From contig CANOLV010000008.1 in NCBI GenBank assembly GCA_947567425.1, positions 41,496 to 105,495 of the forward strand: 64,000 nucleotides of DNA, given 5' to 3'. Within the stretch, counting starts at the first letter, position 1, and each line of letters opens with the position of its first letter. This DNA comes from an uncultured Porphyromonadaceae bacterium (GTDB lineage: Bacteria > Bacteroidota > Bacteroidia > Bacteroidales > Muribaculaceae). The translations under genes were made by a program, and so were the position numbers. Positions 1-7,775 of the stretch are shown piece after piece. The notes under the pieces were generated by a model that was not told where the DNA came from, did not search any database, and saw nothing but the letters and a program-made list of their open reading frames with translations.

Positions 1-930
1 CCGTTTTGGTACAATTTCATCACCGTAATCTCCGGCTACGCTCCTTATACCCTGCTCCTTATCTTCGCGCTCATCCCATGGGGCAAAGTCAACGCACTTG
101 TCCCGCCGCGCATCAGGGGATGGTGGGCCGAGTTCAGAGCCATGCATCCTTTGAGGCAATTTTCGCTTCTGTGCATCGTCATAATATTCGTGTTCTACTG
201 CATCCCCAAGAGCAAACGCAGCGTGTACCTGCTGCCCATCTATCCATTTCTGGCATTCTTCATAGCCGACTTTGTCATGTACCTTGTCAATCTGCGCCAC
301 CGCTCGGTCAAGATATATGCGGCGCTGATATCGTCGGTGGCTGTGATAGCCTACATCGCGTTTGTAGTCATCCAGTGCGGACTGTTCCCGACAGGCATCC
401 TCAAAGGGGGAAAACACGCGCTCGAACAGACCATGATGGTGATCAGCCTCTCGTCGCGCCTCAGCCCTGTTCTTTGGACAGTGGTGTCGCTATCGGTAGT
501 GGCCGGCGCGGTCATGCTCGTCAAGCTCCGCCGACTGACTTACCGCTCCACGCTTCTCGGCACACTGCTCACCACCGTGCTGATCTACTGGGCATTTGCC
601 GGAGTCTACCAGCCGAGAATCATGAATGCGAAGTCCGACAAGCCGATAGCTGAGTTCATCGACCGAATACATCCCGAAGGACCTGTATATTCCTATATCG
701 ACACAGACCAGATGCGCTTCTTCACCACCAACTTTTACGTCGGCGACCGCATACGCCCCATCGAACTCGACGATCCTGATTCGGGGCTTCTTCTCGTCGG
801 AGTACGGCAAGCCAAAGAATGGCTTCCCGCCAATGCCGACCGATACGAATTCACCCTTGTCAAGCATTTCCGTGCCCGCAGCTGCGACATGCGCGACCAG
901 ATCCTGCTCCTCAGCTTCCACAAAAAATAG
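1..930 (+). CDS. Glycosyltransferase family 39 / ArnT-like membrane protein, 5' truncated
   Basis: The open frame runs in from the left window edge, so the N-terminal catalytic part is missing; 309 residues are visible. At least six hydrophobic segments are seen, and the motif SKRSVYLLPIYPF matches the conserved block of GT39/ArnT-type polyprenol-phosphate-sugar transferases, which move a sugar or amino-sugar from a lipid carrier in the inner membrane. The last ~100 residues form a soluble C-terminal domain (DRIHPEGPVYSYID...). A methionine at 142 is internal, because the frame is open and similar in character upstream of it. A terminator-like hairpin lies at 964-984, at the start of a repeat element. 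Family assignment is good; the acceptor is unknown. Confidence 0.8.
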   Translation, partial: PFWYNFITVISGYAPYTLLLIFALIPWGKVNALVPPRIRGWWAEFRAMHPLRQFSLLCIVIIFVFYCIPKSKRSVYLLPIYPFLAFFIADFVMYLVNLRHRSVKIYAALISSVAVIAYIAFVVIQCGLFPTGILKGGKHALEQTMMVISLSSRLSPVLWTVVSLSVVAGAVMLVKLRRLTYRSTLLGTLLTTVLIYWAFAGVYQPRIMNAKSDKPIAEFIDRIHPEGPVYSYIDTDQMRFFTTNFYVGDRIRPIELDDPDSGLLLVGVRQAKEWLPANADRYEFTLVKHFRARSCDMRDQILLLSFHKK

Positions 931-963
931 CCCCGCGCCAAACAACTGTTACTATATTTGTTC

Positions 964-984
964 GGCTACCCTGTAGCCGTTTTT
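964..984 (+). terminator. Terminator-like hairpin at the head of repeat copy A
   Basis: A 6-bp stem GGCTAC/GTAGCC with a three-base loop is followed by GTTTTT. It lies 34 bases after the stop of the glycosyltransferase and could end its transcript. The same hairpin starts repeat copy B. Confidence 0.55.
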
Positions 985-1083
985 GAGGGGGATTTCATAT
1001 ACCACGAGCTGTCACAACCTATGTCCTGCGGACATATCGGTGGCGGGGCGTGCCCGGTACATGTCGCCTTGTGGCTCCATGTA

Positions 1084-1251
1084 CCGGGTTAAGATGGGAG
1101 TGGAAAGACATGGACTGTCGGGAAGACGAAGGCTCGTATCCGGGTTAAGATAGGCGTGGAGAGACATGGACTGTCGGGAAGACGAAGGCTCGTATCCGGG
1201 TTAAGATAGGCGTGGAGAGACATGGACTGTCGGGGAGACGAAGGCTCGTAT
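1084..1251. repeat. Three tandem 56-bp units
   Basis: Units start at 1084, 1140 and 1196 with CCGGGTTAAGAT and end with GAAGGCTCGTAT. Units 2 and 3 are nearly identical; unit 1 differs at a few positions. Copy B of the element has only one unit (2463-2518), so unit number varies between copies. Confidence 0.95.
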
Positions 1252-1353
1252 CCGGGTACATGGAGCCGCAAGGCGACATGTGCCCGGTGCGGGGCAACCC
1301 GGATGGTGATGTCCGCAGGACATCGACTGCAGCTCGGCCACCATTGACAAAAC

Positions 1354-1612
1354 TCTAACAACGCTTGAGATTGGTGGCATATTATACGACAAGATTCTTG
1401 CAACAAATAAACCTTTTTACTTCATATTTAACCGAATTGCAGCATATTCCCGGAAAATAATTCATATATTGGCAAAAATCATCACAGCCATGACAACATT
1501 AAAAACAAAAACGCCTCTCCCTCACGTCATAGCCACAATGACAAACTATATTCACTCCTCCGATAGGATTCTTTAATCCCACTCAATTATTCACATTTTA
1601 AACAACATCCAC
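1354..1612. other. AT-rich spacer, no gene seen
   Basis: This stretch between repeat copy A and the orphan gene is AT-rich and has no convincing ORF. It presumably holds the promoter of the gene at 1613, but I see no clear TAnnTTTG box close to the start. Confidence 0.5.
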
Positions 1613-2245
1613 ATGAGTATTAAACGAATGTCAATTATTTACATTTTCACCTGCGTCGTAATATATATGTTGTATTTATATATAATTGATTTCTCATATA
1701 GTTACAACGTAATTTTTATCGTAGATAAGGAATCATCATTATACAAATCAATCATTGACTCCGCATATTATAAACCAAATTACTATAAACGCAGTGGAGA
1801 CAAAAATGTTAAAATTTTCAACATCGACATATCACAGGACACAGACAGGGTATTAATAAATAACATGTATTCCTACATGAATAAAGATCACGACATTATA
1901 ATCACAAGCTCTGATATTTTCTTTAGATACGAATTTTCGCTACAAAACACCATTGACGTTATTGATTTTATAAAAAAGCATATCCCGGAAACATCGATAT
2001 CAATAGAAATGAGCGGATATACACTCACCGGAGAAAGATATCACAAGACTGTTAATTTCACATATTCCAAATTGCTTAAATTGATGGTCAAGAGAAAAGT
2101 CACGCAATTTATAATCGCAAATCCGTGGTTTTCGGTAATGTTGCCTGTCGCACTATTACAGCTGTCGATCTACGCAATAGCGGTAATGGTAAAGGACTAC
2201 CGAAGGCGACGGCGTGAAGAAGAGGAAAACGAGCCTTGGCCGTAA
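1613..2245 (+). CDS. Orphan AT-rich membrane protein, two TM segments
   Basis: I do not recognise this 210-residue protein. It has an N-terminal hydrophobic segment (about residues 9-29, rich in I, Y, V), a ~140-residue polar region with many Y, N, K and D, and a second hydrophobic segment (about 173-194) followed by an abrupt RRRRR then EEEE tail. This predicts a short cytoplasmic N-terminus, an extracytoplasmic middle domain and a charged cytoplasmic tail. Base composition is visibly more AT-rich than all neighbours and lysine, isoleucine and tyrosine codons dominate, as in recently acquired genes. It sits between repeat copies A and B. The first ATG was taken as start; a second Met lies nine codons in. 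Confidence 0.65.
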   Translation: MSIKRMSIIYIFTCVVIYMLYLYIIDFSYSYNVIFIVDKESSLYKSIIDSAYYKPNYYKRSGDKNVKIFNIDISQDTDRVLINNMYSYMNKDHDIIITSSDIFFRYEFSLQNTIDVIDFIKKHIPETSISIEMSGYTLTGERYHKTVNFTYSKLLKLMVKRKVTQFIIANPWFSVMLPVALLQLSIYAIAVMVKDYRRRRREEEENEPWP

Positions 2246-2328
2246 CAGATTATACCAATTGTCAACCACCAGTTATCAACCACTCCCCTCATGTCGGCCA
2301 CATCGTGGCCGCAAAAAATGCGGGCATG

Positions 2329-2620
2329 ATATTTGTTCGGCTACCCTGTAGCCGTTTTTGAGGGGGGATGTCCTATACCACGAGCTGTCACAACCTATGT
2401 CCTGCGGACATATATAGGGCGGGCATGTTGTCCCGGTACATGTCGCCTTGTGGCTCCATGTACCGGGTTAAGATGGGCGTGGAAAGACATGGACTGTCGG
2501 GGAGACGAAGGCTCGTATCCGGGTACATGGAGCTGCAAAGCGACATGTGCCCGGTGTGGGGCAACCCGGATGGTGATGTCCGCAGGACATCGGCTGCAGC
2601 TCAGCCACCATTGACAAAAC
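2329..2620. repeat. Structured intergenic repeat, copy B (one 56-bp unit)
   Basis: This is the second copy of the element at 954-1353, in the same orientation: terminator-like hairpin at 2339-2359, left arm 2397-2467, a single 56-bp unit at 2463-2518, right arm 2519-2590 and the terminal CCATTGACAAAAC. The length difference from copy A is about two 56-bp units. The middle of the left arm differs most (about 2411-2431), while the paired parts are conserved. Confidence 0.9.
2339..2359 (+). terminator. Terminator-like hairpin at the head of repeat copy B
   Basis: GGCTAC/GTAGCC stem with a three-base loop and a GTTTTT tail, 93 bases after the stop of the AT-rich orphan gene. It could end that transcript. 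Confidence 0.5.
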
Positions 2621-2621
2621 A

Positions 2622-2655
2622 GAGGGCAAGACGCTTAAGTGTGCATCTTGCCCTC
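2622..2655. terminator. Perfect 10-bp hairpin between repeat copy B and the PorT-like gene
   Basis: GAGGGCAAGA (2622-2631) pairs exactly with TCTTGCCCTC (2646-2655) around a 14-base loop. It lies ~70 bases beyond the stop of the minus-strand gene at 2729 and starts right after the repeat ends. There is no clear U-tract on either strand, so the terminator role is uncertain. Confidence 0.4.
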
Positions 2656-2728
2656 GATGGTTATATGTCAGGGCTTCGCCGCTATGTTGCCGAGCAGTGG
2701 CTGTGTAAGCGGCTCTCCGACTGATTGA

Positions 2729-3490
2729 TCAAAAATTGTAGCCGAGAGTGAAGTTCCATATTTTGTTATGACCCTTGGCGCGGACATTGAGCATCTCCGA
2801 GTCGCGGAGCACATTGCGGAGACTGTACTCATAGTGTGCGCCGACATAGAAGTTGCCCATGGCCTGGATGCCTATACCGAACTTGATTCCGGAGTCGTAG
2901 CGCTGCACTATGCCCTTGTCGCCGAAGTAGTCGCCCTCCTGCGGCTTGCCGTCCTCACGGATGATCACCGGCAATGAATTGCTGTCGGTTCCCATCTCGT
3001 AACCGTAGATGGAGTACTTGTTCTTTCCGCCGAAGCCGTAGGCGAAATACGGTCCCACGTCAAGATGAAGCTGCGCAAGCTCGGCCACACCCAGACGGAA
3101 CGAGAACATGATCGGCACCTGCCAATAGTTGGCATTGCACTTCCCTTCAAGCATTTTCAGCTTATTGTCGTTGCTTATGAGCATGCTGTAGGAATTGCCC
3201 CTCGACACAAAAAACAATCCCGGCTGGATGGCAAAATAGTTGCGGATATTTATATCCACCACACCGCCCATGGTGAAGCCGTTCTTCCAATTTTGGTTTT
3301 TCCATTTCATGTCGCGCGACGACGCGTCATAATTGTTGGTCAGGTTCGAACTTGTAAATCCTATTCTGACTCCGAAACGGAGCACCTTCGCCGGCTCGCC
3401 GGTGTCGATAATAGTCTGCGACTTAGCCCCGAGGCCTCCGATGGTCAATAACAGAACCGCCGCGACTATACGTGATAAGGTTGATTTCAT
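2729..3490 (-). CDS. PorT-family outer-membrane beta-barrel protein
   Basis: A 253-residue protein with a typical signal peptide (hydrophobic core at residues 8-22, cleavage near AKSQ). The rest alternates short amphipathic strands (FGVRIGFTSSNL, FAIQPGLFFVSRG, WQVPIMFSFRLG, LHLDVGPYFAYGFGGKN, FYVGAHYEYSLRN), the pattern of the PorT / outer-membrane beta-barrel family of Bacteroidetes. It ends in phenylalanine (FTLGYNF), the usual BAM recognition signal. The exact role cannot be read; such proteins include the PorT assembly factor and many uncharacterised barrels. It is transcribed alone, divergently from yitT. Confidence 0.8.
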   Translation of the reverse strand: MKSTLSRIVAAVLLLTIGGLGAKSQTIIDTGEPAKVLRFGVRIGFTSSNLTNNYDASSRDMKWKNQNWKNGFTMGGVVDINIRNYFAIQPGLFFVSRGNSYSMLISNDNKLKMLEGKCNANYWQVPIMFSFRLGVAELAQLHLDVGPYFAYGFGGKNKYSIYGYEMGTDSNSLPVIIREDGKPQEGDYFGDKGIVQRYDSGIKFGIGIQAMGNFYVGAHYEYSLRNVLRDSEMLNVRAKGHNKIWNFTLGYNF

Positions 3491-3672
3491 AGACTTATAA
3501 AATTAATTTTCCTAAATTTTATTTGTAAAATTAGCTATAAAGCGCGAAAAAGCCAACTCACGGCCTAAAAAAGTTGACTTTATCCCAAAAATGCATCCAT
3601 TTAAACTAATTATTCCATAAAATAAGCCGCCACCATTATCCTTAAAGTTTTTGCACATTAGCCTACAATCAC

Positions 3673-3680
3673 TAAATTTG
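3673..3680 (+). promoter_or_regulatory. -7 box TAAATTTG upstream of yitT-like gene
   Basis: Matches the Bacteroidetes -7 consensus TAnnTTTG, 32 bases before the ATG at 3713. Confidence 0.6.
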
Positions 3681-3712
3681 CATCCGCAATAACAACAAAA
3701 CCATACATAATT

Positions 3713-4645
3713 ATGAGAATCGACAGGCATGGGCTATGGATGGGTACCCGCGACTACGTATCCATAGTGTTCGGACTGATGGTGTACGCTTTCGGATTCA
3801 CGGCATTCATCCTGCCGGAAAAAGTCGTGATCGGAGGTCTTGTGGGCGTAGGATCGCTCATCTACTTCATCAGCGGCATTCCGGTGGCCATCAGTTCCTA
3901 TGTGCTCAACCTGCTTCTGCTGGCGATGGCGTTCAAGATCGTAGGCAAGCAGTTTGTCATACGCACCGTGTTCGGCGCCACGGTAATGAGCCTGTTGATA
4001 GGCGTGATGCAACCCCTGTTCACCGAACCGCTAATTCAGCAGCAGACGTTCATGAACCTGATAATCGGAGGCGTGCTGTGCGGATTCGGCATCGGATTCG
4101 TGTTCACACACAACGGCAGCACGGGAGGCACCGACATCGTGGCGGCGATGGTGTCGAAGAGGACCAACGTGTCGATCGGCCGTGTGATGATATACTGCGA
4201 CTTTTTGATCATATCGTCAAGCTACCTTGTGTTCTATCAGATCGACAAGGTGGTCTACGGACTTATCGTCACATTCCTCGTCTCCTTCATGGCCGACCAG
4301 GTGATAATGACCAACCGGCAGGCCATCCAGTTCACCATAATATCGCAGAAATGGGCAGAAATAGCCGATGCCATCAACAACGAGGCCCACAGAGGATGTA
4401 CGGTCCTCGACGGAATAGGATGGTACACCAAGCATGAGATGAAAGTGCTGCTGGTCATGTGCCGCAAGATAGAGTCGGTGACCATATTCCGTATAGTCAA
4501 GTCAATCGACAAGGACGCATTCGTCACACAGGCCAATGTCAATGGTGTCTACGGACGCGGCTTCGACATGGTGAAACTCAAGATGAAGACCACAAAGAAT
4601 CATAAAGAGACCGTAAACATCGACTCAAATACAGCAAAAGAATAA
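3713..4645 (+). CDS. YitT family membrane protein with DUF2179 domain
   Basis: A 310-residue protein with five hydrophobic segments in the first ~200 residues and the hallmark block HNGSTGGTDIVAAMV of the YitT family (DUF161). The C-terminal ~75 residues (after AIQFTIIS) form the DUF2179 domain, which resembles small ligand-binding regulatory domains. The family is widespread in bacteria; its transport substrate is not established. It has its own promoter box and precedes the serine palmitoyltransferase gene by 140 bases. Confidence 0.87.
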   Translation: MRIDRHGLWMGTRDYVSIVFGLMVYAFGFTAFILPEKVVIGGLVGVGSLIYFISGIPVAISSYVLNLLLLAMAFKIVGKQFVIRTVFGATVMSLLIGVMQPLFTEPLIQQQTFMNLIIGGVLCGFGIGFVFTHNGSTGGTDIVAAMVSKRTNVSIGRVMIYCDFLIISSSYLVFYQIDKVVYGLIVTFLVSFMADQVIMTNRQAIQFTIISQKWAEIADAINNEAHRGCTVLDGIGWYTKHEMKVLLVMCRKIESVTIFRIVKSIDKDAFVTQANVNGVYGRGFDMVKLKMKTTKNHKETVNIDSNTAKE

Positions 4646-4707
4646 AAACCGCACCATCTCCTATACTAAAAAGTTATAAAAATTGGTCAATAACCGCAAA
4701 AAATCAC

Positions 4708-4715
4708 TATCTTTG
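4708..4715 (+). promoter_or_regulatory. Promoter of serine palmitoyltransferase gene
   Basis: TATCTTTG matches TAnnTTTG. A TTG at 4683-4685, about 22 bases upstream, fits the loose -33 element. The transcript would have a leader of about 70 bases. Confidence 0.65.
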
Positions 4716-4785
4716 CACTCTGCTTTTTAGTGATTGGTTCACTGAATGCATTTGACCCTAAAAACATTGCTTATTCATTAATAAT

Positions 4786-5973
4786 ATGAAGTTGTTACAA
4801 GCTAAACTCGACAAGTATCAGGAACCCCAGAAAGCCAAAGCGCTGGGTATATATCCATACTTCCGCGCCATCTCAAGCGAACAGGATCCAGAAGTCGTCA
4901 TGAACGGCAAGAAGGTGCTGATGTTCGGCTCCAACTGTTACACCGGATTGGTCAACCACCCGAAAATCAAAGAAGCCGCCATTCAGGCTATAAAGAAATA
5001 CGGAACAGGCTGTGCCGGATCGCCGTTCCTCAACGGTACTCTCGACATACACAAAGAGCTTGAGGCCAAGCTGGCCGAATATGTCGGCAAGGAAGACGCC
5101 ATGATCTACTCCACAGGATTTGAAGTAAACCTCGGTGTAGTGTCGACCCTTACCGGACGCGAGGACTACATACTCTTCGACGAACAGGACCACGCATCAA
5201 TCATCGAAGGCCGCAGACTGGCATTCTCTACCGCGCTGAAATATAAGCACAACGACATGGAGTCGCTTGAGAACCAACTCAAGAAATGCGACCCCGACAA
5301 GGTTAAGCTGATCGTCACCGACAGCGTGTTCTCGATGGAGGGCGACGTGGCAAACCTGCCTGAGATAGTACGTCTGGCCAAGCAATACAATGCAGCCGTG
5401 ATGGTCGACGAAGCTCACGGTATCGGAGTGTTCGGACGTGGCGGACGCGGCGTTTGCGACCACTACGGCGTGTCAAACGATGTCGACCTGATCATGGGCA
5501 CATTCAGCAAGTCATTCGCATCACTCGGCGGATTCATCGCATGCGACAAGAGCATCACCAACTTCCTGCGCCACCACTCACGCTCCTACATATTCACCGC
5601 AAGCATCACCCCGGCATCCACCGCCGCAGCGCTTGCCGCGCTCGAAATCATGCAGTCGGAGCCTGAACGTCAGGAACACCTTTGGGAACTTACCCACTAC
5701 GCACTCGAAGGATTCCGCAACATGGGATGCGAGATCGGCAACACTTCGACCCCGATAATACCTCTGTTCATCCGCGACAACTATAAGACTTTCGCCATCA
5801 CACGCGATCTTCAGAACGAAGGCATATTCGTCAACCCCGTTGTCTCGCCCGCAGTCGCTCCGCAGGACACATTGATCCGATTCAGCCTTATGGCCACACA
5901 TACAAAAGACCAAGTGACCACCGCTCTGGAAAAGATACAGAAAGTGTTCCGGGCACACAATATCATTCCTTAA
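4786..5973 (+). CDS. spt: Serine palmitoyltransferase (sphingolipid synthesis)
   Basis: A 395-residue PLP enzyme of the alpha-oxoamine synthase family. It should condense L-serine with a long acyl-CoA to 3-ketosphinganine, the first step of sphingolipid synthesis, in the cytosol or at the membrane. Visible residues: H136 in the DEQDHASI block (PLP stacking), D208 and H211 in VDEAHGIGVFG, and the Schiff-base lysine K242 in GTFSKSFASLGG. The N-terminus (LDKYQEPQKAKALGIYPYF) is typical of the Bacteroides SPT rather than of KBL or BioF. The sister enzymes KBL and BioF are the alternatives, but no biotin or threonine-catabolism genes are nearby. The serine genes serA and serC lie 6-8 kb away. Monocistronic by its own promoter and terminator. 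Confidence 0.88.
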   Translation: MKLLQAKLDKYQEPQKAKALGIYPYFRAISSEQDPEVVMNGKKVLMFGSNCYTGLVNHPKIKEAAIQAIKKYGTGCAGSPFLNGTLDIHKELEAKLAEYVGKEDAMIYSTGFEVNLGVVSTLTGREDYILFDEQDHASIIEGRRLAFSTALKYKHNDMESLENQLKKCDPDKVKLIVTDSVFSMEGDVANLPEIVRLAKQYNAAVMVDEAHGIGVFGRGGRGVCDHYGVSNDVDLIMGTFSKSFASLGGFIACDKSITNFLRHHSRSYIFTASITPASTAAALAALEIMQSEPERQEHLWELTHYALEGFRNMGCEIGNTSTPIIPLFIRDNYKTFAITRDLQNEGIFVNPVVSPAVAPQDTLIRFSLMATHTKDQVTTALEKIQKVFRAHNIIP

Positions 5974-6026
5974 GCAAGGGAATACATCTAAATATGATCC
6001 GCCGACCGGCGGACTCAATGAAATGC

Positions 6027-6062
6027 GAAGCCTGAAAGCCTACTGACGGTTCTTCAGGCTTC
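6027..6062 (+). terminator. Hairpin after serine palmitoyltransferase gene
   Basis: GAAGCCTGAA (6027-6036) pairs perfectly with TTCAGGCTTC (6053-6062). A smaller stem TCCGCC/GGCGGA precedes it at 5998-6013. The U-tract is weak. Confidence 0.6.
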
Positions 6063-6088
6063 ATCATTACCTATAGTCGGAAAGCGGT

Positions 6089-6493
6089 CTAACCCAACTT
6101 ACGAAAAGCCTGAATCTGAAATACTAGATACACGGCATTGTACAGAGCCGCCACAATGCAGACGGCAGTCAAAAGTGCGCCCTCGGGAAGCACTCCGGTC
6201 AGCATCTGGAAACCGGTAAATCCCGCGAACACCGCCTCGATAAGATTGAGCACTATATATCTGAGCGTGAACTTATCGTCGGCGAAAGGCGACCGCCTTA
6301 TCATCATGACGGCCGGCCCTATCATAAAGACAAACAGCAGAAGCAAAACGTCGCTCAAAGGATTTGACGGAGAAGCTCCGGCAAATGCCACGAAATACAA
6401 ACCCACGAAAAGCAACACCGAAGCAAACACTCCTACCACGACACTCATCATGCCCCGCATTCTGAAAAAATTACCGTCGTTCATTGTCGTCAT
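6089..6493 (-). CDS. Small membrane protein of unknown function
   Basis: I do not recognise this 134-residue protein. It has four hydrophobic segments (about residues 15-36, 46-62, 80-100 and 107-126) separated by short loops, with a basic/acidic loop RRSPFADDKF in the middle. The layout resembles small DUF-type integral membrane proteins. The first ATG is used; a second Met follows at residue 4. It is convergent with spt and lies downstream of trpS, from which it is separated by a strong terminator. Confidence 0.65.
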   Translation of the reverse strand: MTTMNDGNFFRMRGMMSVVVGVFASVLLFVGLYFVAFAGASPSNPLSDVLLLLFVFMIGPAVMMIRRSPFADDKFTLRYIVLNLIEAVFAGFTGFQMLTGVLPEGALLTAVCIVAALYNAVYLVFQIQAFRKLG

Positions 6494-6534
6494 TGATGAT
6501 TATTCAATATAAACGCCAGCATTCAAAGAATGTT

Positions 6535-6576
6535 TAAAAAAATCGGGAGGCCATATCGACTACGATACGCCTCCCG
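6535..6576 (-). terminator. Rho-independent terminator of trpS
   Basis: On the minus strand CGGGAGGC (6576-6569) pairs with GCCTCCCG (6551-6544), followed by a run of T (complement of A 6535-6542). Confidence 0.85.
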
Positions 6577-6631
6577 CTGTATTTTGGGGAATGCGGCAGA
6601 ATCTCCCCACCCCGCACTCTGATCAAGTTGA

Positions 6632-7696
6632 TCAATAGAACTTATGTATGCCCATCACCTCACGCACTTCGGCGAGAGTCTTGACCGCGTTTGCACGGGC
6701 CTTCTCAGCACCCTCCTTAAGAACGCGCCCCATAAGAGCGTCGTCGTTGCGCACCTCCATTATGCGTTCGCGTATAGGAAGCGTTATCTTCAAGATATCC
6801 TCCGCGAGTTGCTTCTTCAGATCGCCGTAGCGGATCGAGCAGTCGGCATAGGCATCCTTGAAGTGCTGCAGCGTGTCAGGAGCAGATGTAAGCTCCATCA
6901 GGTCAAACAGATTCTGGACCGGAACGCTCACAGGCGAATTCGGCACCTTCGGACCTTCGTCGGTCACGGCGCGCATCACCTTCTTACGAAGCGTCTTTTC
7001 ATCGTCGATAAGATATATGCAGTTGCCTTCGCTCTTGCCCATCTTACCGGAACCGTCGAGACCCGGCACTTTTACTGAATGCGAAGTGAAGTTGAAGTTT
7101 TCAGGTTCAGGAAACAAGTCTACTCCATAGAACGAGTTGAAGCGGCGTGCAAACCGGCGTGTAAGTTCCAGATGCTGCTCCTGGTCCTTTCCGACAGGCA
7201 CTTTGTGGGCCTTCTGTATAAGGATGTCCACTGCCATAAGAGTCGGGTAGGTCAACAGACCCGCATTGACGCGCTTGTTAGTCTCATTGCCTATGATCTG
7301 CTTCTCTATATCCTCCTCGCTTTCATTGTCATTCTTGTTGATGCCGAGAGCCTTGCGGGCCTTGTCCTTGAACGAGGCAGTGCGCATCAGCTCACCGATG
7401 CCGACATGCATGTTGAGCAATAGATAAAGCTCCGGGATTTCGGGAACGTCGCTCTGCACGAACATCGTCACCTTGTCCGGGTCAAGCCCCGCGGCAAGAT
7501 ATTCCGCAAGGATATTCTTCACATTCTGATGAAGCATCTTCGGATCCGGATGCGTGGTCAGCGCATGTAGATCGGCCAGAAAATACATACAGTTATAGTC
7601 GTCCTGCATACGCACAAACTTGGACAATGCTCCAAAATAATTGCCCAGATGCAGATTGCCCGTCGGACGTATACCGCTCAATACAGTTTCTTTCAT
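6632..7696 (-). CDS. trpS: Tryptophanyl-tRNA synthetase
   Basis: A 354-residue class I aminoacyl-tRNA synthetase that charges tRNA-Trp. The HIGH-like motif is HLGN at residues 16-19 after PTGN, and the KMSKS loop is KMGKS at 218-222, followed by EGN. An insertion rich in N, E and D (about residues 120-146) is seen between the two halves of the Rossmann fold, as in Bacteroidetes enzymes. Length fits the family. It has its own -7 box (7719-7726) and a strong terminator, so it is a single-gene unit. Confidence 0.96.
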   Translation of the reverse strand: MKETVLSGIRPTGNLHLGNYFGALSKFVRMQDDYNCMYFLADLHALTTHPDPKMLHQNVKNILAEYLAAGLDPDKVTMFVQSDVPEIPELYLLLNMHVGIGELMRTASFKDKARKALGINKNDNESEEDIEKQIIGNETNKRVNAGLLTYPTLMAVDILIQKAHKVPVGKDQEQHLELTRRFARRFNSFYGVDLFPEPENFNFTSHSVKVPGLDGSGKMGKSEGNCIYLIDDEKTLRKKVMRAVTDEGPKVPNSPVSVPVQNLFDLMELTSAPDTLQHFKDAYADCSIRYGDLKKQLAEDILKITLPIRERIMEVRNDDALMGRVLKEGAEKARANAVKTLAEVREVMGIHKFY

Positions 7697-7718
7697 ATTC
7701 TATAGCTTTATTTAAGCA

Positions 7719-7726
7719 CAAATTTA
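7719..7726 (-). promoter_or_regulatory. -7 box TAAATTTG of trpS
   Basis: The complement of 7719-7726 reads TAAATTTG, 22 bases before the trpS ATG. Confidence 0.6.
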
Positions 7727-7775
7727 CAGAATTTTCTTCAATTTACAGGTCATAGCGACGAGAATATACCGGCTG

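Larger units (their letters stand above)
954..1353. repeat. Structured intergenic repeat, copy A (three 56-bp tandem units)
   Basis: The element shares almost its whole length with 2329-2620. It begins with a GGCTAC-CCT-GTAGCC hairpin followed by GTTTTT, then has two long inverted arms (1021-1088 and 1252-1323, containing ATGTCCTGCGGACAT and the TACATGTCGCCTTG / CAAGGCGACATG pairing). The loop between the arms holds three head-to-tail 56-bp units at 1084-1139, 1140-1195 and 1196-1251. Both copies end with CCATTGACAAAAC. No transposase, no obvious target duplication and no convincing coding frame are present. It may be a non-autonomous repeat or a structured RNA. The repeat structure is directly seen; its role is unknown. 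Confidence 0.9.

Noticed and set aside
1084-1251. CRISPR array made of the 56-bp units
   Set aside because: The units are directly adjacent with no variable spacers, and there are no cas genes in the window.
2246-2328. Insertion-sequence end next to the orphan gene
   Set aside because: There is no transposase, terminal inverted repeat at the gene border or target duplication that I can identify.
2333-2724. ORFs inside repeat copy B (and on the minus strand in copy A, 1089-1406)
   Set aside because: They lie wholly within or run out of the repeat, differ between copies and show no protein-like character.
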